DNA of 64,000 bases from Clostridia bacterium (GTDB taxonomy: Bacteria; Bacillota; Clostridia; Oscillospirales; Acutalibacteraceae). Positions 50,297-59,283 of this stretch are shown here, piece after piece. Numbering within the stretch: position 1 is the stretch's first letter; every line of letters starts with the position of its first letter. The notes below the pieces were generated by a model. That model saw nothing but the letters and a program-made list of their open reading frames with translations. It did no database searches and was not told the DNA's origin. The DNA lies in assembly GCA_900771085.1 (NCBI GenBank), contig CAAGMR010000024.1, positions 45,299 to 109,298 on the forward strand, given 5' to 3'. The translations under genes and the position numbers were made by a program.

Positions 50297-50325
50297 ATTG
50301 TAGTTAGCATCATCTAACTTGTCAA
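50297..50325 (-). promoter_or_regulatory. Promoter of the feo operon
   Basis: -35 TTGACA (50325-50320), 17-base spacer, -10 TACAAT (50302-50297) on the minus strand; a near-consensus promoter. Confidence 0.85.
50302..50319. promoter_or_regulatory. DtxR-family-type operator 1, inside the feo promoter
   Basis: AGTTAG-CATCAT-CTAACT fills the -35/-10 spacer of the feo promoter. Its centre is 29 bases from operator 2. The TTAG...CTAA arms are those of DtxR/IdeR-type sites (TTAGGTTAGCCTAACCTAA). Confidence 0.82.
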
Positions 50326-50349
50326 GTGTCAAAGTCACACTTGTGGCAT

Positions 50350-50382
50350 AAAAATAGTGGCATGACTAAAGTCATGCCACAT
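50350..50382 (-). terminator. Terminator of thyA-folA
   Basis: GTGGCATGAC / GTCATGCCAC with a TTTA loop, followed by TATTTTTA on the minus strand. Confidence 0.88.
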
Positions 50383-50386
50383 AATC

Positions 50387-50869
50387 TTATTTCTTTGTAT
50401 ATTCTTTAATAGTCGCCTTGTGGCCGTCCTCTTCAAACTCCTTAAGAACCTTGATATTCCAGTCACTGTCCTTGATTGTCGGGAAAAATGTATCGGCATT
50501 AAAGCGGATCTCATTAACATGAGTAATGTACATCTTATCAACATATGAGTAGAACAGACGATAAATCTGTCCGCCTCCGATGATGAAGATTTCCTCATCG
50601 GAATCTGCGTATCTGTCCATAAAGTCCTTGAAGGAATGAACTACCTCTACCCCTTCAGGGAACTGGCTTTCGTCTGCATGAGTGATGACAACATGATGTC
50701 TCTTTGGAAGAACTCCTCCAAGAGAATCAAAGGTTTTGTGGCCCATTACAATTGTGTGGCCGGATGTTGTCTCACGGAAGAATTTCATGTCTGAAGGCAA
50801 ATGGAAAAGAAGATCGTTGTCTTTACCAAGCTCATTTGAACGACCTATTGCTGCGATAATTGAAAACAT
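50387..50869 (-). CDS. folA: Dihydrofolate reductase
   Basis: A 160-residue DHFR that recycles dihydrofolate made by thymidylate synthase. It opens with IIAAIGRSNELGKDNDLLFHLPSDMKFF (in the family AIDxNxxIGxxxxLPW.LP.D form, with phenylalanine for the usual tryptophan), then GHKTFDSLG, KRHHVVITH and FIIGGGQIYRLF. The catalytic acid is the aspartate in LPSDMKFF. It follows thyA by 10 bases. AAGGAG is 6 bases upstream. Confidence 0.95.
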   Translation of the reverse strand: MFSIIAAIGRSNELGKDNDLLFHLPSDMKFFRETTSGHTIVMGHKTFDSLGGVLPKRHHVVITHADESQFPEGVEVVHSFKDFMDRYADSDEEIFIIGGGQIYRLFYSYVDKMYITHVNEIRFNADTFFPTIKDSDWNIKVLKEFEEDGHKATIKEYTKK

Positions 50870-50879
50870 GCTTTACTCC

Positions 50880-51782
50880 TTACTGTGCGATTGGGAAACT
50901 GATTTTGCCCATGTGTTCATAGCCTTCTATTTTTATGTCCAGGAGGTCCTTTGAGTTATCAATTGCGAAGAAATCGCGAACCTCAGGATTAATCCAGAGC
51001 TTTGGAGCAGGAAGGTCGCCCTTTTCATCGAAACGGGCAATCTGCTCTTTGATGCCTTCCACCTGGTTTACGTAGATGTGGGCATCTTTGATACTCCAGT
51101 CAAGTGTTCCCGGCTCAAGGCCACAGCAATGAGCAAGGAGATTAAGTAAAACGGCATACTGAGTTACGTTGAACGGAAGTCCGAGAGGAACGTCGCAGCT
51201 TCTCTGGTGAACCCAGGCATTGAGCTTTCCGTCTGTTACATCCCATTCACTTGACCATACACAGGACGGTAAAACAGCTGTGCTGATGTAATCATCCTGC
51301 CAGAGAGTCATAACCATTCTTCTGTCGTTTGGATTGTTCTTTATCTTATCGATAAGGTTCTGTGTCATCTGAAACTTATTGGTAATGTAACCATAAGCAG
51401 TTCCGATTGTATGTGCCCAGTCCTTACCGAAATCTTTTTCAATGTCTTTCTCTACAAGTCCGCCATTGCCGTCCGGAACCATCTGGTGTGCGCGCCAGAT
51501 GCCGTCTTCGGCAATCTCCCACTCATCCCAGATATGTACATTTCTCTCCTGAAGCCAGCGAACGTCGTTTGACTGTACCTGATATATCCAGAGCATTTCA
51601 AGAATGGCCTGTCTAAAGAAAAGCTGCTTTGTTGTCAGTACCGGAAATTCCTCTCCAAGATCAAGATGAAAATGATGAGAAGGTACCTTTATTGTATTGA
51701 TTCCTGTGCGATTTTCTACCTCTTTGCCTTCGCTTAAAATGCGCTTGCAAAGACTAATATACTGTTTATCCCACTGTGACAT
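50880..51782 (-). CDS. thyA: Thymidylate synthase
   Basis: A 300-residue ThyA enzyme (dUMP to dTMP with methylene-tetrahydrofolate). The family motifs are QRSCDVPLGLPFN (194-205, with the conserved Arg, Asp and Asn) and DAHIYVNQVEGI near 236-247. The catalytic cysteine is C174 in AVLPSCVWSSEWDV; the residue after it is valine rather than the histidine of the usual LPPCH, and the strand that follows differs from the usual form. About 35 residues longer than E. coli ThyA. It is paired with folA, as expected. AAGGAG is 8 bases upstream. Confidence 0.93.
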   Translation of the reverse strand: MSQWDKQYISLCKRILSEGKEVENRTGINTIKVPSHHFHLDLGEEFPVLTTKQLFFRQAILEMLWIYQVQSNDVRWLQERNVHIWDEWEIAEDGIWRAHQMVPDGNGGLVEKDIEKDFGKDWAHTIGTAYGYITNKFQMTQNLIDKIKNNPNDRRMVMTLWQDDYISTAVLPSCVWSSEWDVTDGKLNAWVHQRSCDVPLGLPFNVTQYAVLLNLLAHCCGLEPGTLDWSIKDAHIYVNQVEGIKEQIARFDEKGDLPAPKLWINPEVRDFFAIDNSKDLLDIKIEGYEHMGKISFPIAQ

Positions 51783-51830
51783 AACGGCTCTCCTTTTTTC
51801 AAAATATTATTGAATATTTTACCATAGCGA

Positions 51831-52157
51831 TTATGCAAATACAATCTGGACCAGCACCATGTAAAGCGCTGTTCCGGTGATAAGACTCAGGACTGTGTTG
51901 CCCTTCCACCAGTGAATTGCAACAACGTAAAGTACTGAAATTATCTCCGGAAGGCCAAACGGCCATGCAGTGAAAGATGCACCCTTAACGCAGTAAACGA
52001 TAAGCATACCCATTACCGCATAGGGAAGTGCATTGGCAAGATATGTAATAATCCTTGGTGTTTCTTTTCCGCCTGCAAGAGTGTACGCAGGGATGAGACG
52101 GAATGCAGTGTTAATCGCAAAAATAACCAGGAGAATTAATAATGCATGTGTATTCAC
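51831..52157 (-). CDS. azlD: AzlD-type branched-chain amino-acid exporter small subunit
   Basis: A 108-residue protein with three to four membrane helices, starting MNTHALLILLVIFAINTAFRLIPAY, with the AzlD family signature RxxP near the first helix. It works with AzlC to export branched-chain amino acids or analogues. The start is GTG at 52157, with GAGG 7 bases upstream, and it overlaps the azlC stop by 4 bases (GTGA). Confidence 0.9.
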   Translation of the reverse strand: MNTHALLILLVIFAINTAFRLIPAYTLAGGKETPRIITYLANALPYAVMGMLIVYCVKGASFTAWPFGLPEIISVLYVVAIHWWKGNTVLSLITGTALYMVLVQIVFA

Positions 52158-52912
52158 GCGCCCACCTCGCTTTCCTCTGCTCCCTCAGCTGAAGCTTCGG
52201 GTGAACGGTCCTTCTGAAGTTCAGGCATCTTTGCTTCAATCTTTTTGCGGAATACAAAAAGAATAACTGTAATTCCGATCATTGCCGGAATAAGGAACTT
52301 TTCAGGTCCGAAAACAAGCAGGCTGACCGCCGTCACCATTACACCTGTAACTGACGGCACCTTTGAAGATGCAGCCTTCCACTGGTCTACAAAGATTGTG
52401 ATAAACATTGCGGTCATGATGAAATCAATTCCGGTTGAATCAAACGGCATAAGTGCTCCTGCAAGAACACCGAGAGACGAACCGATAACCCAGTATGACT
52501 GGTTGAACAGTGTACAGAGGAACCAGTAAACATAAGGGTCCTCTCCCTCAACATAGTGGCCATCCGAAACGAGGGCATAAATCTCATCGGTTGTAGCGAA
52601 AAGAAGATAAAGCTTGCGGAAGAAGCCTGCGTTCTTATACTGCGGTGCCATTGATATTGAGTAAAAAATATGTCTGCAGTTTACAAGGATTGTTGTAAGT
52701 CCAGCAGTAGCGAGAGATGCACCTCCCGCCATAAGAGGAACACTTACGTATTGCATTGTTCCCGAATAAATCAGCAGGCATGACAGAACTGTAAGGAGAA
52801 GGCCGAACCCTGCCTTCTCCATAAGGATGCCATAGCCAATACCGAGAAAGAGATAAGCCGCAAAAACCGGGAAGGTTTTTAAGAGAGCAGCTTTAACAAC
52901 TCGTTTTGACAT
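52154..52912 (-). CDS. azlC: AzlC family branched-chain amino-acid exporter large subunit
   Basis: A 252-residue membrane protein: FLGIGYGILMEKAGFGLLLTVLSCLLIYSGTMQYV (parts of the family signature, with YxGxxQ), and about seven helices. The start at 52912 (MSKRVVKAALLKTFP) has GGAG 9 bases upstream; an ATG five codons earlier has no site. The C-terminal tail is hydrophilic, rich in Glu/Ala/Ser. It forms an AzlCD pair with the downstream gene. Confidence 0.93.
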   Translation of the reverse strand: MSKRVVKAALLKTFPVFAAYLFLGIGYGILMEKAGFGLLLTVLSCLLIYSGTMQYVSVPLMAGGASLATAGLTTILVNCRHIFYSISMAPQYKNAGFFRKLYLLFATTDEIYALVSDGHYVEGEDPYVYWFLCTLFNQSYWVIGSSLGVLAGALMPFDSTGIDFIMTAMFITIFVDQWKAASSKVPSVTGVMVTAVSLLVFGPEKFLIPAMIGITVILFVFRKKIEAKMPELQKDRSPEASAEGAEESEVGA

Positions 52913-52951
52913 AATTGTATTCTCCATTAATTATTTGCATATCAAAATCAA

Positions 52952-52994
52952 AACCCCTGCTTTGAACATAATCTGTATAAACAAAGCAGGGGTA
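52952..52994 (-). terminator. Terminator of the argF-carA-carB::dapF operon
   Basis: ACCCCTGCTTTG / CAAAGCAGGGGT (12-bp stem, 15-base loop), followed by TTTG on the minus strand. Confidence 0.85.
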
Positions 52995-52998
52995 AAAA

Positions 52999-55900
52999 TT
53001 AATACTGGAACATGCCTTTATAGACAAGTTTTGCATCGCCGCCAAGGCTGATACCTTCATCAGTATAGTTGACTACGAGGTCACCACCCGGAACCTTAAC
53101 GGTGATGTCCTCACCCTTGTTGCAGTGGCCGTTTTCAACTGCTGCAACAACGGCTGCGCAGGCACCGGTACCACAAGCCATTGTGATTCCGTTACCACGC
53201 TCATAAACTCTCATTTTGAGTGTGTTTTCATTTACAACGCGAACGAATTCGGTATTGATACGTTCAGGGAAGATTGGAGCATTCTCGAACTGAGGACCAA
53301 GTACCTCAAGATCAAGAGGCTCAACTCTTTCACAGAAGACTACGCAGTGAGGGTTACCAACATTAACGCATGTAATATTGTAATCCTTTCCGCCGATTGC
53401 AGTCTTATAGTCAACTACCTTTTCAACCGGAAGAGTTGTAGGGATATCTGCTGCCACAAGATCTGCTGTTCCCATATCAACTGTTGCATATGTTACTCGT
53501 CCGTTACCGGTATAAACCTGAACCTTCTTGATACCGGATGCGGTTTCGATTGTCATCTTTTCCTTCATGACATAGCCGTTGTCATATACATGCTTTGCAA
53601 CGCAGCGGATTGCGTTACCGGCCATCTTACCTTCTGAACCGTCGTGGTTGAAGATACGCATCTTGCAATCAGCAACTGTTGAACGTTCTATGAGAACGAT
53701 ACCATCACCGCCTACGCCGTAGTTACGGTCACACATGCTGATACAGAGTGATTCAGGGCATGTAATGCTGTCATCGAAGTTTTCAATGAAGATGTAGTCA
53801 TCTCCTGTTGCCTGCATCTTGCTGAACTCAAGAACCTTCTTTGACTTTCTCATGTTGTTGATGTCAACAAGTTCAGTGTTCTGCTGGTTGTATCTGCTGG
53901 CAACGATGTCAGCCACTGCATTGGCTGTATCGAGAGATGTAAAGCAAGGAATGTTAAGGAAGAGAGCCTTTCTTGAAAGAGCGATGAAATCTTCAACAGT
54001 ATCATCGAGCATTGCGCCGGTGTAAACGATGAAGCTGATCTTTCCGCTTTCAAGAAGTTCAAATGCCTTATCCTGAGCTGTAATACCTGTGAGTTCTTCA
54101 ATGTCTATGCCGAGACCTTCAATAAATGTTGCTGTCTCACGGGTCGCATAAATCTTGAAGCCCTGGTCAAAGTAGCGCTTTGCAAGACCTACAATTTCGT
54201 GAGCGTCATGCTTGTCTACTGAAAGGAATACGCCTGTGTCTCCCGGTGTCTTTGGCATTCTGATGCCCTTTCCTGCGGCTGTAATTCCCTTGAAGAGAGC
54301 TTCTTCAAGAGTCTTACCGATACCGAGAACTTCACCGGTTGATTTCATTTCAGGACCAAGGTATGAGTTGGCATCCATAAGTTTCTCGAATGAGAAAACA
54401 GGAACCTTAACTGTGAAGTATGGCGGAACCTTGTAAAGTCCTGTGCCATAACCGAGATCCTTGAGATTCTCGCCAATCATTACACGTGAAGCAAGGTCAA
54501 CCATAGGAACGTTTGTAACCTTGGAGATGTAAGGGATTGTACGTGAAGCACGAGGGTTTACCTCGATGATATAAAGCTCATTGTGATAAATGAGATACTG
54601 GATGTTTACAAGACCCTTTGTACCAAGAGCAAGAGCAAGCTTTTCAGATGTATCAACGATTGTCTGCATCATCTTATCATTAATGTTATAAGGTGGATAA
54701 ACAGCAATCGAGTCACCGGAGTGAACGCCTGCGCGTTCAACGTGCTGCATTACGCCCGGAATGAGAACGTCTTTACCATCGGAAATAACGTCTACCTCAA
54801 GTTCTGTACCTTCCATGTACTTGTCAACAAGTACAGGATTGTCTATTCCCTGAGAGAGAATCTTTTCCATATAAACGCGAACTTCATAGTCGTCGCGGGT
54901 AATCTTCATGTTTGAACCGCCGATAACGTAAGACGGTCTTAAGAGAACAGGATAGCCAAGAGTATGAGCGGCATCGAGTGCTTCTTCAAGAGTCTTGACA
55001 CCGAATCCCTTCGGACGCTCAAAGCCGAACTGTTCAAGAAGTGCATCGAACTGTTCACGGTCTTCAGCGGTATCAATACCTTCTGCAGATGTACCGAGAA
55101 TGGTAATGCCGTTTTCAGAAAGGAACTTGGTAAGTGAGATGGCAGTCTGTCCGCCAAAGGCAACTACTACGCCTACCGGCTTTTCAACCTTGATGATGTT
55201 CATTACATCTTCAGGGTTGAGAGGCTCGAAGTAAAGTCTGTCTGCTGTGTCATAGTCTGTTGAAACGGTTTCAGGGTTGTTGTTTACGATAACAACGTCA
55301 TAACCGAGATCCTTAAGTGTCCATACACAGTGAACTGAAGAATAGTCGAATTCGATACCCTGTCCGATACGGATAGGACCTGAACCGAGAACCATTACTA
55401 CAGGCTTGCCTGAACGCTTGAAAGTCTTGGACTCGCAAACCTTGTCATAAGTTGAGTAGAAGTATGGTGTCTTTGCTTCGAATTCTGCACCGCAGGTATC
55501 AACCATCTTGTAAACAGCGTCAAGATGTTCAACTCCTGCCTGCTCGAGAGAATCAAGTCCGCAAAGTTCAAGAAGTGCATCGTCCGGATAACCGAGGTCC
55601 TTACCCTTCTTGTAAAGTTCAGGTGTAAGGCCGCCTTCGAGTTCCTTTTCAAACTTAACAAGGTTGTTAAGCTTTGATAAGAACCAGCGGTCGATTCTTG
55701 TAATTTCAAAGATCTGGTCAATTGAAACACCGGCTTTCAGTGCTTCAAAGACAGTGAACATTCTGTAGTCGTCACAAACCTCAAGTCTCTTGAGGATATC
55801 GCCCTCTGTTGTCTTCTTGCTTGAGTTAAGTGTGTTGAGTTTAATCTCGGCACCGCGTACAGCCTTCATGATAGCCATTTCAAAGCTTGTACCGATTGAC

Positions 55901-57048
55901 ATTACCTCACCGGTAGCCTTCATCTGTGTGCCAAGCTTACGGGTAGCATTAACGAACTTGTCGAAAGGCCACTTAGGGAACTTGGCTACGATGTAGTCAA
56001 GTGTTGGCTCGAAGCATGCGCAGGTCTTGCCTGTGATGTCATTTGTAATCTCGTCAAGATTGTAGCCGAGAGCAATTTTGGTTGTAATCTTTGCAATAGG
56101 ATAACCTGTAGCCTTTGAAGCAAGAGCAGATGAACGGGAAACTCGAGGGTTTACTTCGATTACTGCGTATTCAAAGGTGTCAGGGTTTAATGCAAACTGA
56201 CAGTTACATCCGCCTACGATTTCAAGAGCGGAAATGATATTGAGAGATGCTGAACGGAGCATCTGATATTCTTTGTCTGAAAGAGTCTGTGCAGGAGCAA
56301 CTACGATACTGTCGCCTGTATGAACGCCAACAGGGTCAAAGTTTTCCATGGAGCAGACAGCGATTACGTTACCAGCGTAGTCACGCATGGTTTCGAACTC
56401 AATCTCCTTCCAGCCGGATACACATTTTTCAACGAGGATCTGGTTGATTGGAGAAGCATCAAGACCTGTGTGTGCGATCATTCTGAGTTCTTCTTCATCT
56501 GCTGCGATACCGCCGCCGGCACCACCGAGTGTGAACGCAGGACGAACGATTACAGGATAACCGATACGGTCTGCAACGCTAACGGCTGTTTCAATGTCTT
56601 CAGCAATGTCTGAAGGAATAACAGGCTCGCCGATTTCTTCAAGAGTCTGCTTGAAGAGTTCACGGTCTTCAGCCTTGTCGATTGCTTCAACATTTGTACC
56701 GATGAGCTTTACGCCATGGTCTGTAAGGAAATGTTCCTTTTCAAGCTGCATGGAGATGGTAAGACCTGTCTGTCCGCCAAGTCCGGCAAGAAGACTGTCC
56801 GGTCTCTCCTTCTCGATAATTCTTTTAACTGTTTCAGCTGTAAGAGGCTCAAGATAAATTTCATCTGCAAGAGCCTTGTCTGTCATGATGGTAGCAGGGT
56901 TTGAGTTAACAAGAACAACGTTAACTCCTGCTTCGCGAAGTACACGGCAAGCCTGAGCACCGGCATAGTCGAATTCTGCAGCCTGGCCGATAACGATTGG
57001 GCCTGAGCCTATTACGAGTACTTTTTTGATATCTTTGTTAAGTGGCAT
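52999..57048 (-). CDS. carB: Carbamoyl-phosphate synthase large chain fused to diaminopimelate epimerase
   Basis: One uninterrupted 1349-residue ORF. Residues 1 to about 1065 are a complete CarB: first ATP-grasp half from GSGPIVIGQAAEFDYAG, second half from GSGPIRIGQGIEFDYSS (about 560), and the allosteric domain ending FTSLDTANAVADI...NTELVDINN. Residues about 1070-1349 are a complete DapF: EFSKMQATGDDYIFI at the start, and both catalytic cysteines, C1149 in AGNAIRC and C1292 in TMACGTGAC, 143 apart as in free DapF. An in-frame ATG exists at 53853 at the junction (residue 1066) but has no ribosome binding site. Start overlaps carA stop (TGATG). CarB makes carbamoyl phosphate; DapF makes meso-diaminopimelate for lysine and peptidoglycan. 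Confidence 0.96.
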   Translation of the reverse strand: MPLNKDIKKVLVIGSGPIVIGQAAEFDYAGAQACRVLREAGVNVVLVNSNPATIMTDKALADEIYLEPLTAETVKRIIEKERPDSLLAGLGGQTGLTISMQLEKEHFLTDHGVKLIGTNVEAIDKAEDRELFKQTLEEIGEPVIPSDIAEDIETAVSVADRIGYPVIVRPAFTLGGAGGGIAADEEELRMIAHTGLDASPINQILVEKCVSGWKEIEFETMRDYAGNVIAVCSMENFDPVGVHTGDSIVVAPAQTLSDKEYQMLRSASLNIISALEIVGGCNCQFALNPDTFEYAVIEVNPRVSRSSALASKATGYPIAKITTKIALGYNLDEITNDITGKTCACFEPTLDYIVAKFPKWPFDKFVNATRKLGTQMKATGEVMSIGTSFEMAIMKAVRGAEIKLNTLNSSKKTTEGDILKRLEVCDDYRMFTVFEALKAGVSIDQIFEITRIDRWFLSKLNNLVKFEKELEGGLTPELYKKGKDLGYPDDALLELCGLDSLEQAGVEHLDAVYKMVDTCGAEFEAKTPYFYSTYDKVCESKTFKRSGKPVVMVLGSGPIRIGQGIEFDYSSVHCVWTLKDLGYDVVIVNNNPETVSTDYDTADRLYFEPLNPEDVMNIIKVEKPVGVVVAFGGQTAISLTKFLSENGITILGTSAEGIDTAEDREQFDALLEQFGFERPKGFGVKTLEEALDAAHTLGYPVLLRPSYVIGGSNMKITRDDYEVRVYMEKILSQGIDNPVLVDKYMEGTELEVDVISDGKDVLIPGVMQHVERAGVHSGDSIAVYPPYNINDKMMQTIVDTSEKLALALGTKGLVNIQYLIYHNELYIIEVNPRASRTIPYISKVTNVPMVDLASRVMIGENLKDLGYGTGLYKVPPYFTVKVPVFSFEKLMDANSYLGPEMKSTGEVLGIGKTLEEALFKGITAAGKGIRMPKTPGDTGVFLSVDKHDAHEIVGLAKRYFDQGFKIYATRETATFIEGLGIDIEELTGITAQDKAFELLESGKISFIVYTGAMLDDTVEDFIALSRKALFLNIPCFTSLDTANAVADIVASRYNQQNTELVDINNMRKSKKVLEFSKMQATGDDYIFIENFDDSITCPESLCISMCDRNYGVGGDGIVLIERSTVADCKMRIFNHDGSEGKMAGNAIRCVAKHVYDNGYVMKEKMTIETASGIKKVQVYTGNGRVTYATVDMGTADLVAADIPTTLPVEKVVDYKTAIGGKDYNITCVNVGNPHCVVFCERVEPLDLEVLGPQFENAPIFPERINTEFVRVVNENTLKMRVYERGNGITMACGTGACAAVVAAVENGHCNKGEDITVKVPGGDLVVNYTDEGISLGGDAKLVYKGMFQY

Positions 57049-58109
57049 CAGTCATTACCTCCCATCATTTCTACAAATCTGTCAAACAGGAATGCAGTGT
57101 CGTGAGGTCCCGAATTTGCCTCCGGGTGGAACTGAACCGTGAATGCGTTATATTCCGGATAATCAATGCCCTCACATGTGCCGTCATTAGCATTGATGTA
57201 GCGTACAACGCCGTTTGTAATACTGTCGCTTACTACTGCGTAGCCGTGGTTCTGGCTTGTGATAAATGTGCGTGTGCCGAGAACGTCCTTGCATGGCTGG
57301 TTTACACCACGGTGTCCATACTTGAGCTTTGTTGTTGTAGCGCCGGTAGCAAGAGCAGTGAGCTGATGTCCGAGGCAGATACCGAACATTGGCTTCTTTC
57401 CGATGAACTTTCTGATCTGTTCAATCTGGAATGTAGCTTCTGCCGGGTCTCCCGGGCCGTTGGAAAGCATGATACCGTCAGGGTCTGAGGCAAGTACCTC
57501 TTCTGCTGTTGCGGTAGCAGGCATTATTGTAACTTCGCATCCGCGCTTCTGAAGCTCGCGGATGATATTGCGCTTTGCGCCATAATCAAGAAGAGTAACC
57601 TTGTACTTTTCTTCTGTGGTTGCAGGAGCAACCTCGATGTCGTTTGCGGTTACGGAAACGACAGCCTTTGTAACAGCGTAAGCTGCTACTTCTGAAAGAT
57701 CTTCCGGTACATTATCACAGAGAATTGCATTCATTACACCGTGCTCACGGATAATTTTGGTAACCTCTCTTGTGTCTATGCCGTAGATACCTGGAACGTT
57801 TTTCTCTTTAAGGAACTGATCGAGTGTATATTCGCAACGGAAGTTTGAAGGAGCATCGCACCATTCGCGAACCACGTAACCTCTTACGCAGCATTCACCT
57901 TCAAAGTCAGCAGGGATGATGCCATAATTACCAATGAGCGGGTATGTCTGAAGAACAATCTGGCCGTAATAGGAAGGGTCTGTCAGTGTCTCAATGTAAC
58001 CACACATACCGGTAGTAAAAACAAGTTCGCCGATGGAGGTTACATCTGCACCGAAGGCAAGGCCTTCAAATACAGTTCCATCGCTGAGAACCAGATAACG
58101 TTTCTTCAT
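57048..58109 (-). CDS. carA: Carbamoyl-phosphate synthase small chain (glutaminase)
   Basis: A 353-residue glutamine amidotransferase subunit. N-terminal domain begins RYLVLSDGTVFEGLAFGA. The C-terminal class I amidotransferase has the nucleophile in GICLGHQLTALATG (about 265) and the histidine in QFHPEANSGPHDT (about 335). It feeds ammonia to CarB, with which it is coupled by the TGATG overlap. It follows argF by 4 bases. GGGGGTG is 7 bases upstream. Confidence 0.97.
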   Translation of the reverse strand: MKKRYLVLSDGTVFEGLAFGADVTSIGELVFTTGMCGYIETLTDPSYYGQIVLQTYPLIGNYGIIPADFEGECCVRGYVVREWCDAPSNFRCEYTLDQFLKEKNVPGIYGIDTREVTKIIREHGVMNAILCDNVPEDLSEVAAYAVTKAVVSVTANDIEVAPATTEEKYKVTLLDYGAKRNIIRELQKRGCEVTIMPATATAEEVLASDPDGIMLSNGPGDPAEATFQIEQIRKFIGKKPMFGICLGHQLTALATGATTTKLKYGHRGVNQPCKDVLGTRTFITSQNHGYAVVSDSITNGVVRYINANDGTCEGIDYPEYNAFTVQFHPEANSGPHDTAFLFDRFVEMMGGND

Positions 58110-58113
58110 TTAA

Positions 58114-59106
58114 TTACACCCCCGCAATAGTTGCTGCCATAACAGCTTTGATAGTATGCATTCTGTTTTCGGCTTCCTGGAAAACAATTGAAGCTTCTGA
58201 CTCGAATACTTCATCTGTAACTTCCATACAGTCGCGTCCAAACTTTTCTCCCATTTCACGACCGATTACTGTGTTCATGTCGTGGTAGGAAGGAAGGCAA
58301 TGCATGAATACCGCTTTGTCGCCGGCATTGTCCATTAGGGCTTTGTTAACCTGGTAATCAGCGAGGTCGTTTATACGTTCTTCCCAGACTTCAACAGGCT
58401 CGCCCATTGAAACCCAGATGTCTGTATAAATGACGTCGGCGTTCTTTGTAGCTTCCATCGGATCTTCGATGAAGTTCACAGTACCGCCGCTCTCCTCGCA
58501 AAGAGCTTTGCAGGTATTAACAAGATCCTCCTCCGGGAAATACTTTGCCGGTGAACATGCTGTGAAATTAAGACCAAGCTTTGCACAGCCCACCATAAGT
58601 GAGTTACCCATATTGTAACGGGCATCTCCCATGTATACGAAATTGATTCCCTTAAGGTAACCAAAGTGTTCTTTTATTGTAAGGAAGTCTGCAAGAATCT
58701 GAGTTGGATGAGACTCGTTTGTGAGACCGTTCCAAACAGGAACTGAAGCATATTTTGCAAGGTCTTCAACAATTGTCTGTCCATAGCCTCTGTACTCAAT
58801 GCCCTCAAACATGCCGCTGAGCACTCGAGCAGTATCGGCTATACTCTCCTTCTTGCCAATCTGAGAATCAGTAGGGTTAAGATAAGTTGAACCCATACCG
58901 AGGTCATGAGCGGCAACCTCAAACGAGCAGCGAGTTCTTGTACTCGTTTTCTCAAATATGAGAGCTACGTTTTTACCCTGACAGTAGTCATGCGGTATAC
59001 CGTTTTTCTTTTTGTATTTGAGATCTGCAGCGAGATCGATAAGGTACTCTATCTCCTCCGGAGTAAAGTCAAGAAGTTTTAAAAAGTCGCGACCCTTGAG
59101 ATTCAT
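58114..59106 (-). CDS. argF: Ornithine carbamoyltransferase
   Basis: A 330-residue enzyme that makes citrulline from ornithine and carbamoyl phosphate. The start at 59106 (MNLKGRDFLKLLDFTPEE) has AAGGAG 7 bases upstream, better than the open frame to 59127. The carbamoyl-phosphate loop is EKTSTRTRCSFE (about 57-68), the ornithine loop VSMGEP, and HCLPSYHD (about 273-280) holds the catalytic cysteine. First gene of the operon, so the CarAB product goes at least partly to arginine. Confidence 0.97.
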   Translation of the reverse strand: MNLKGRDFLKLLDFTPEEIEYLIDLAADLKYKKKNGIPHDYCQGKNVALIFEKTSTRTRCSFEVAAHDLGMGSTYLNPTDSQIGKKESIADTARVLSGMFEGIEYRGYGQTIVEDLAKYASVPVWNGLTNESHPTQILADFLTIKEHFGYLKGINFVYMGDARYNMGNSLMVGCAKLGLNFTACSPAKYFPEEDLVNTCKALCEESGGTVNFIEDPMEATKNADVIYTDIWVSMGEPVEVWEERINDLADYQVNKALMDNAGDKAVFMHCLPSYHDMNTVIGREMGEKFGRDCMEVTDEVFESEASIVFQEAENRMHTIKAVMAATIAGV

Positions 59107-59144
59107 CAGAACTCTCCTTTTTAACATAAAAATTATTTCAGTAA

Positions 59145-59173
59145 ATGATACTTTTTTAGTACACTAAAGTCAA
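59145..59173 (-). promoter_or_regulatory. Promoter of the argF-carAB operon
   Basis: -35 TTGACT (59173-59168), 17-base spacer, -10 TATCAT (59150-59145). I looked for an arginine repressor box; the region is A/T-rich but no clear one stands out. Confidence 0.65.
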
Positions 59174-59222
59174 TAGAAATCGACCTATTAATATATAGTA
59201 ATTATTACAAAATATTATAGCA

Positions 59223-59256
59223 AAAGGGAAGCAAGTTTTTAACTTGCTTCCCTTTA
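59223..59256 (-). terminator. Terminator of the fru-pts operon
   Basis: AAAGGGAAGCAAGT / ACTTGCTTCCCTTT, 14-bp stem with a short loop, then a short T-run on the minus strand. Confidence 0.82.
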
Positions 59257-59283
59257 AAATTTTTATGTCTGTTTCTTATACAA

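Noticed and set aside
53819..54025. Independent dapF start at the carB-dapF junction
   Set aside because: An in-frame ATG at 53853 exists but has no ribosome binding site, and the ORF is continuous, so a single fusion gene is annotated.
59107..59283. Arginine repressor boxes before argF
   Set aside because: Several A/T-rich stretches, but none with a convincing palindromic ARG-box pattern.
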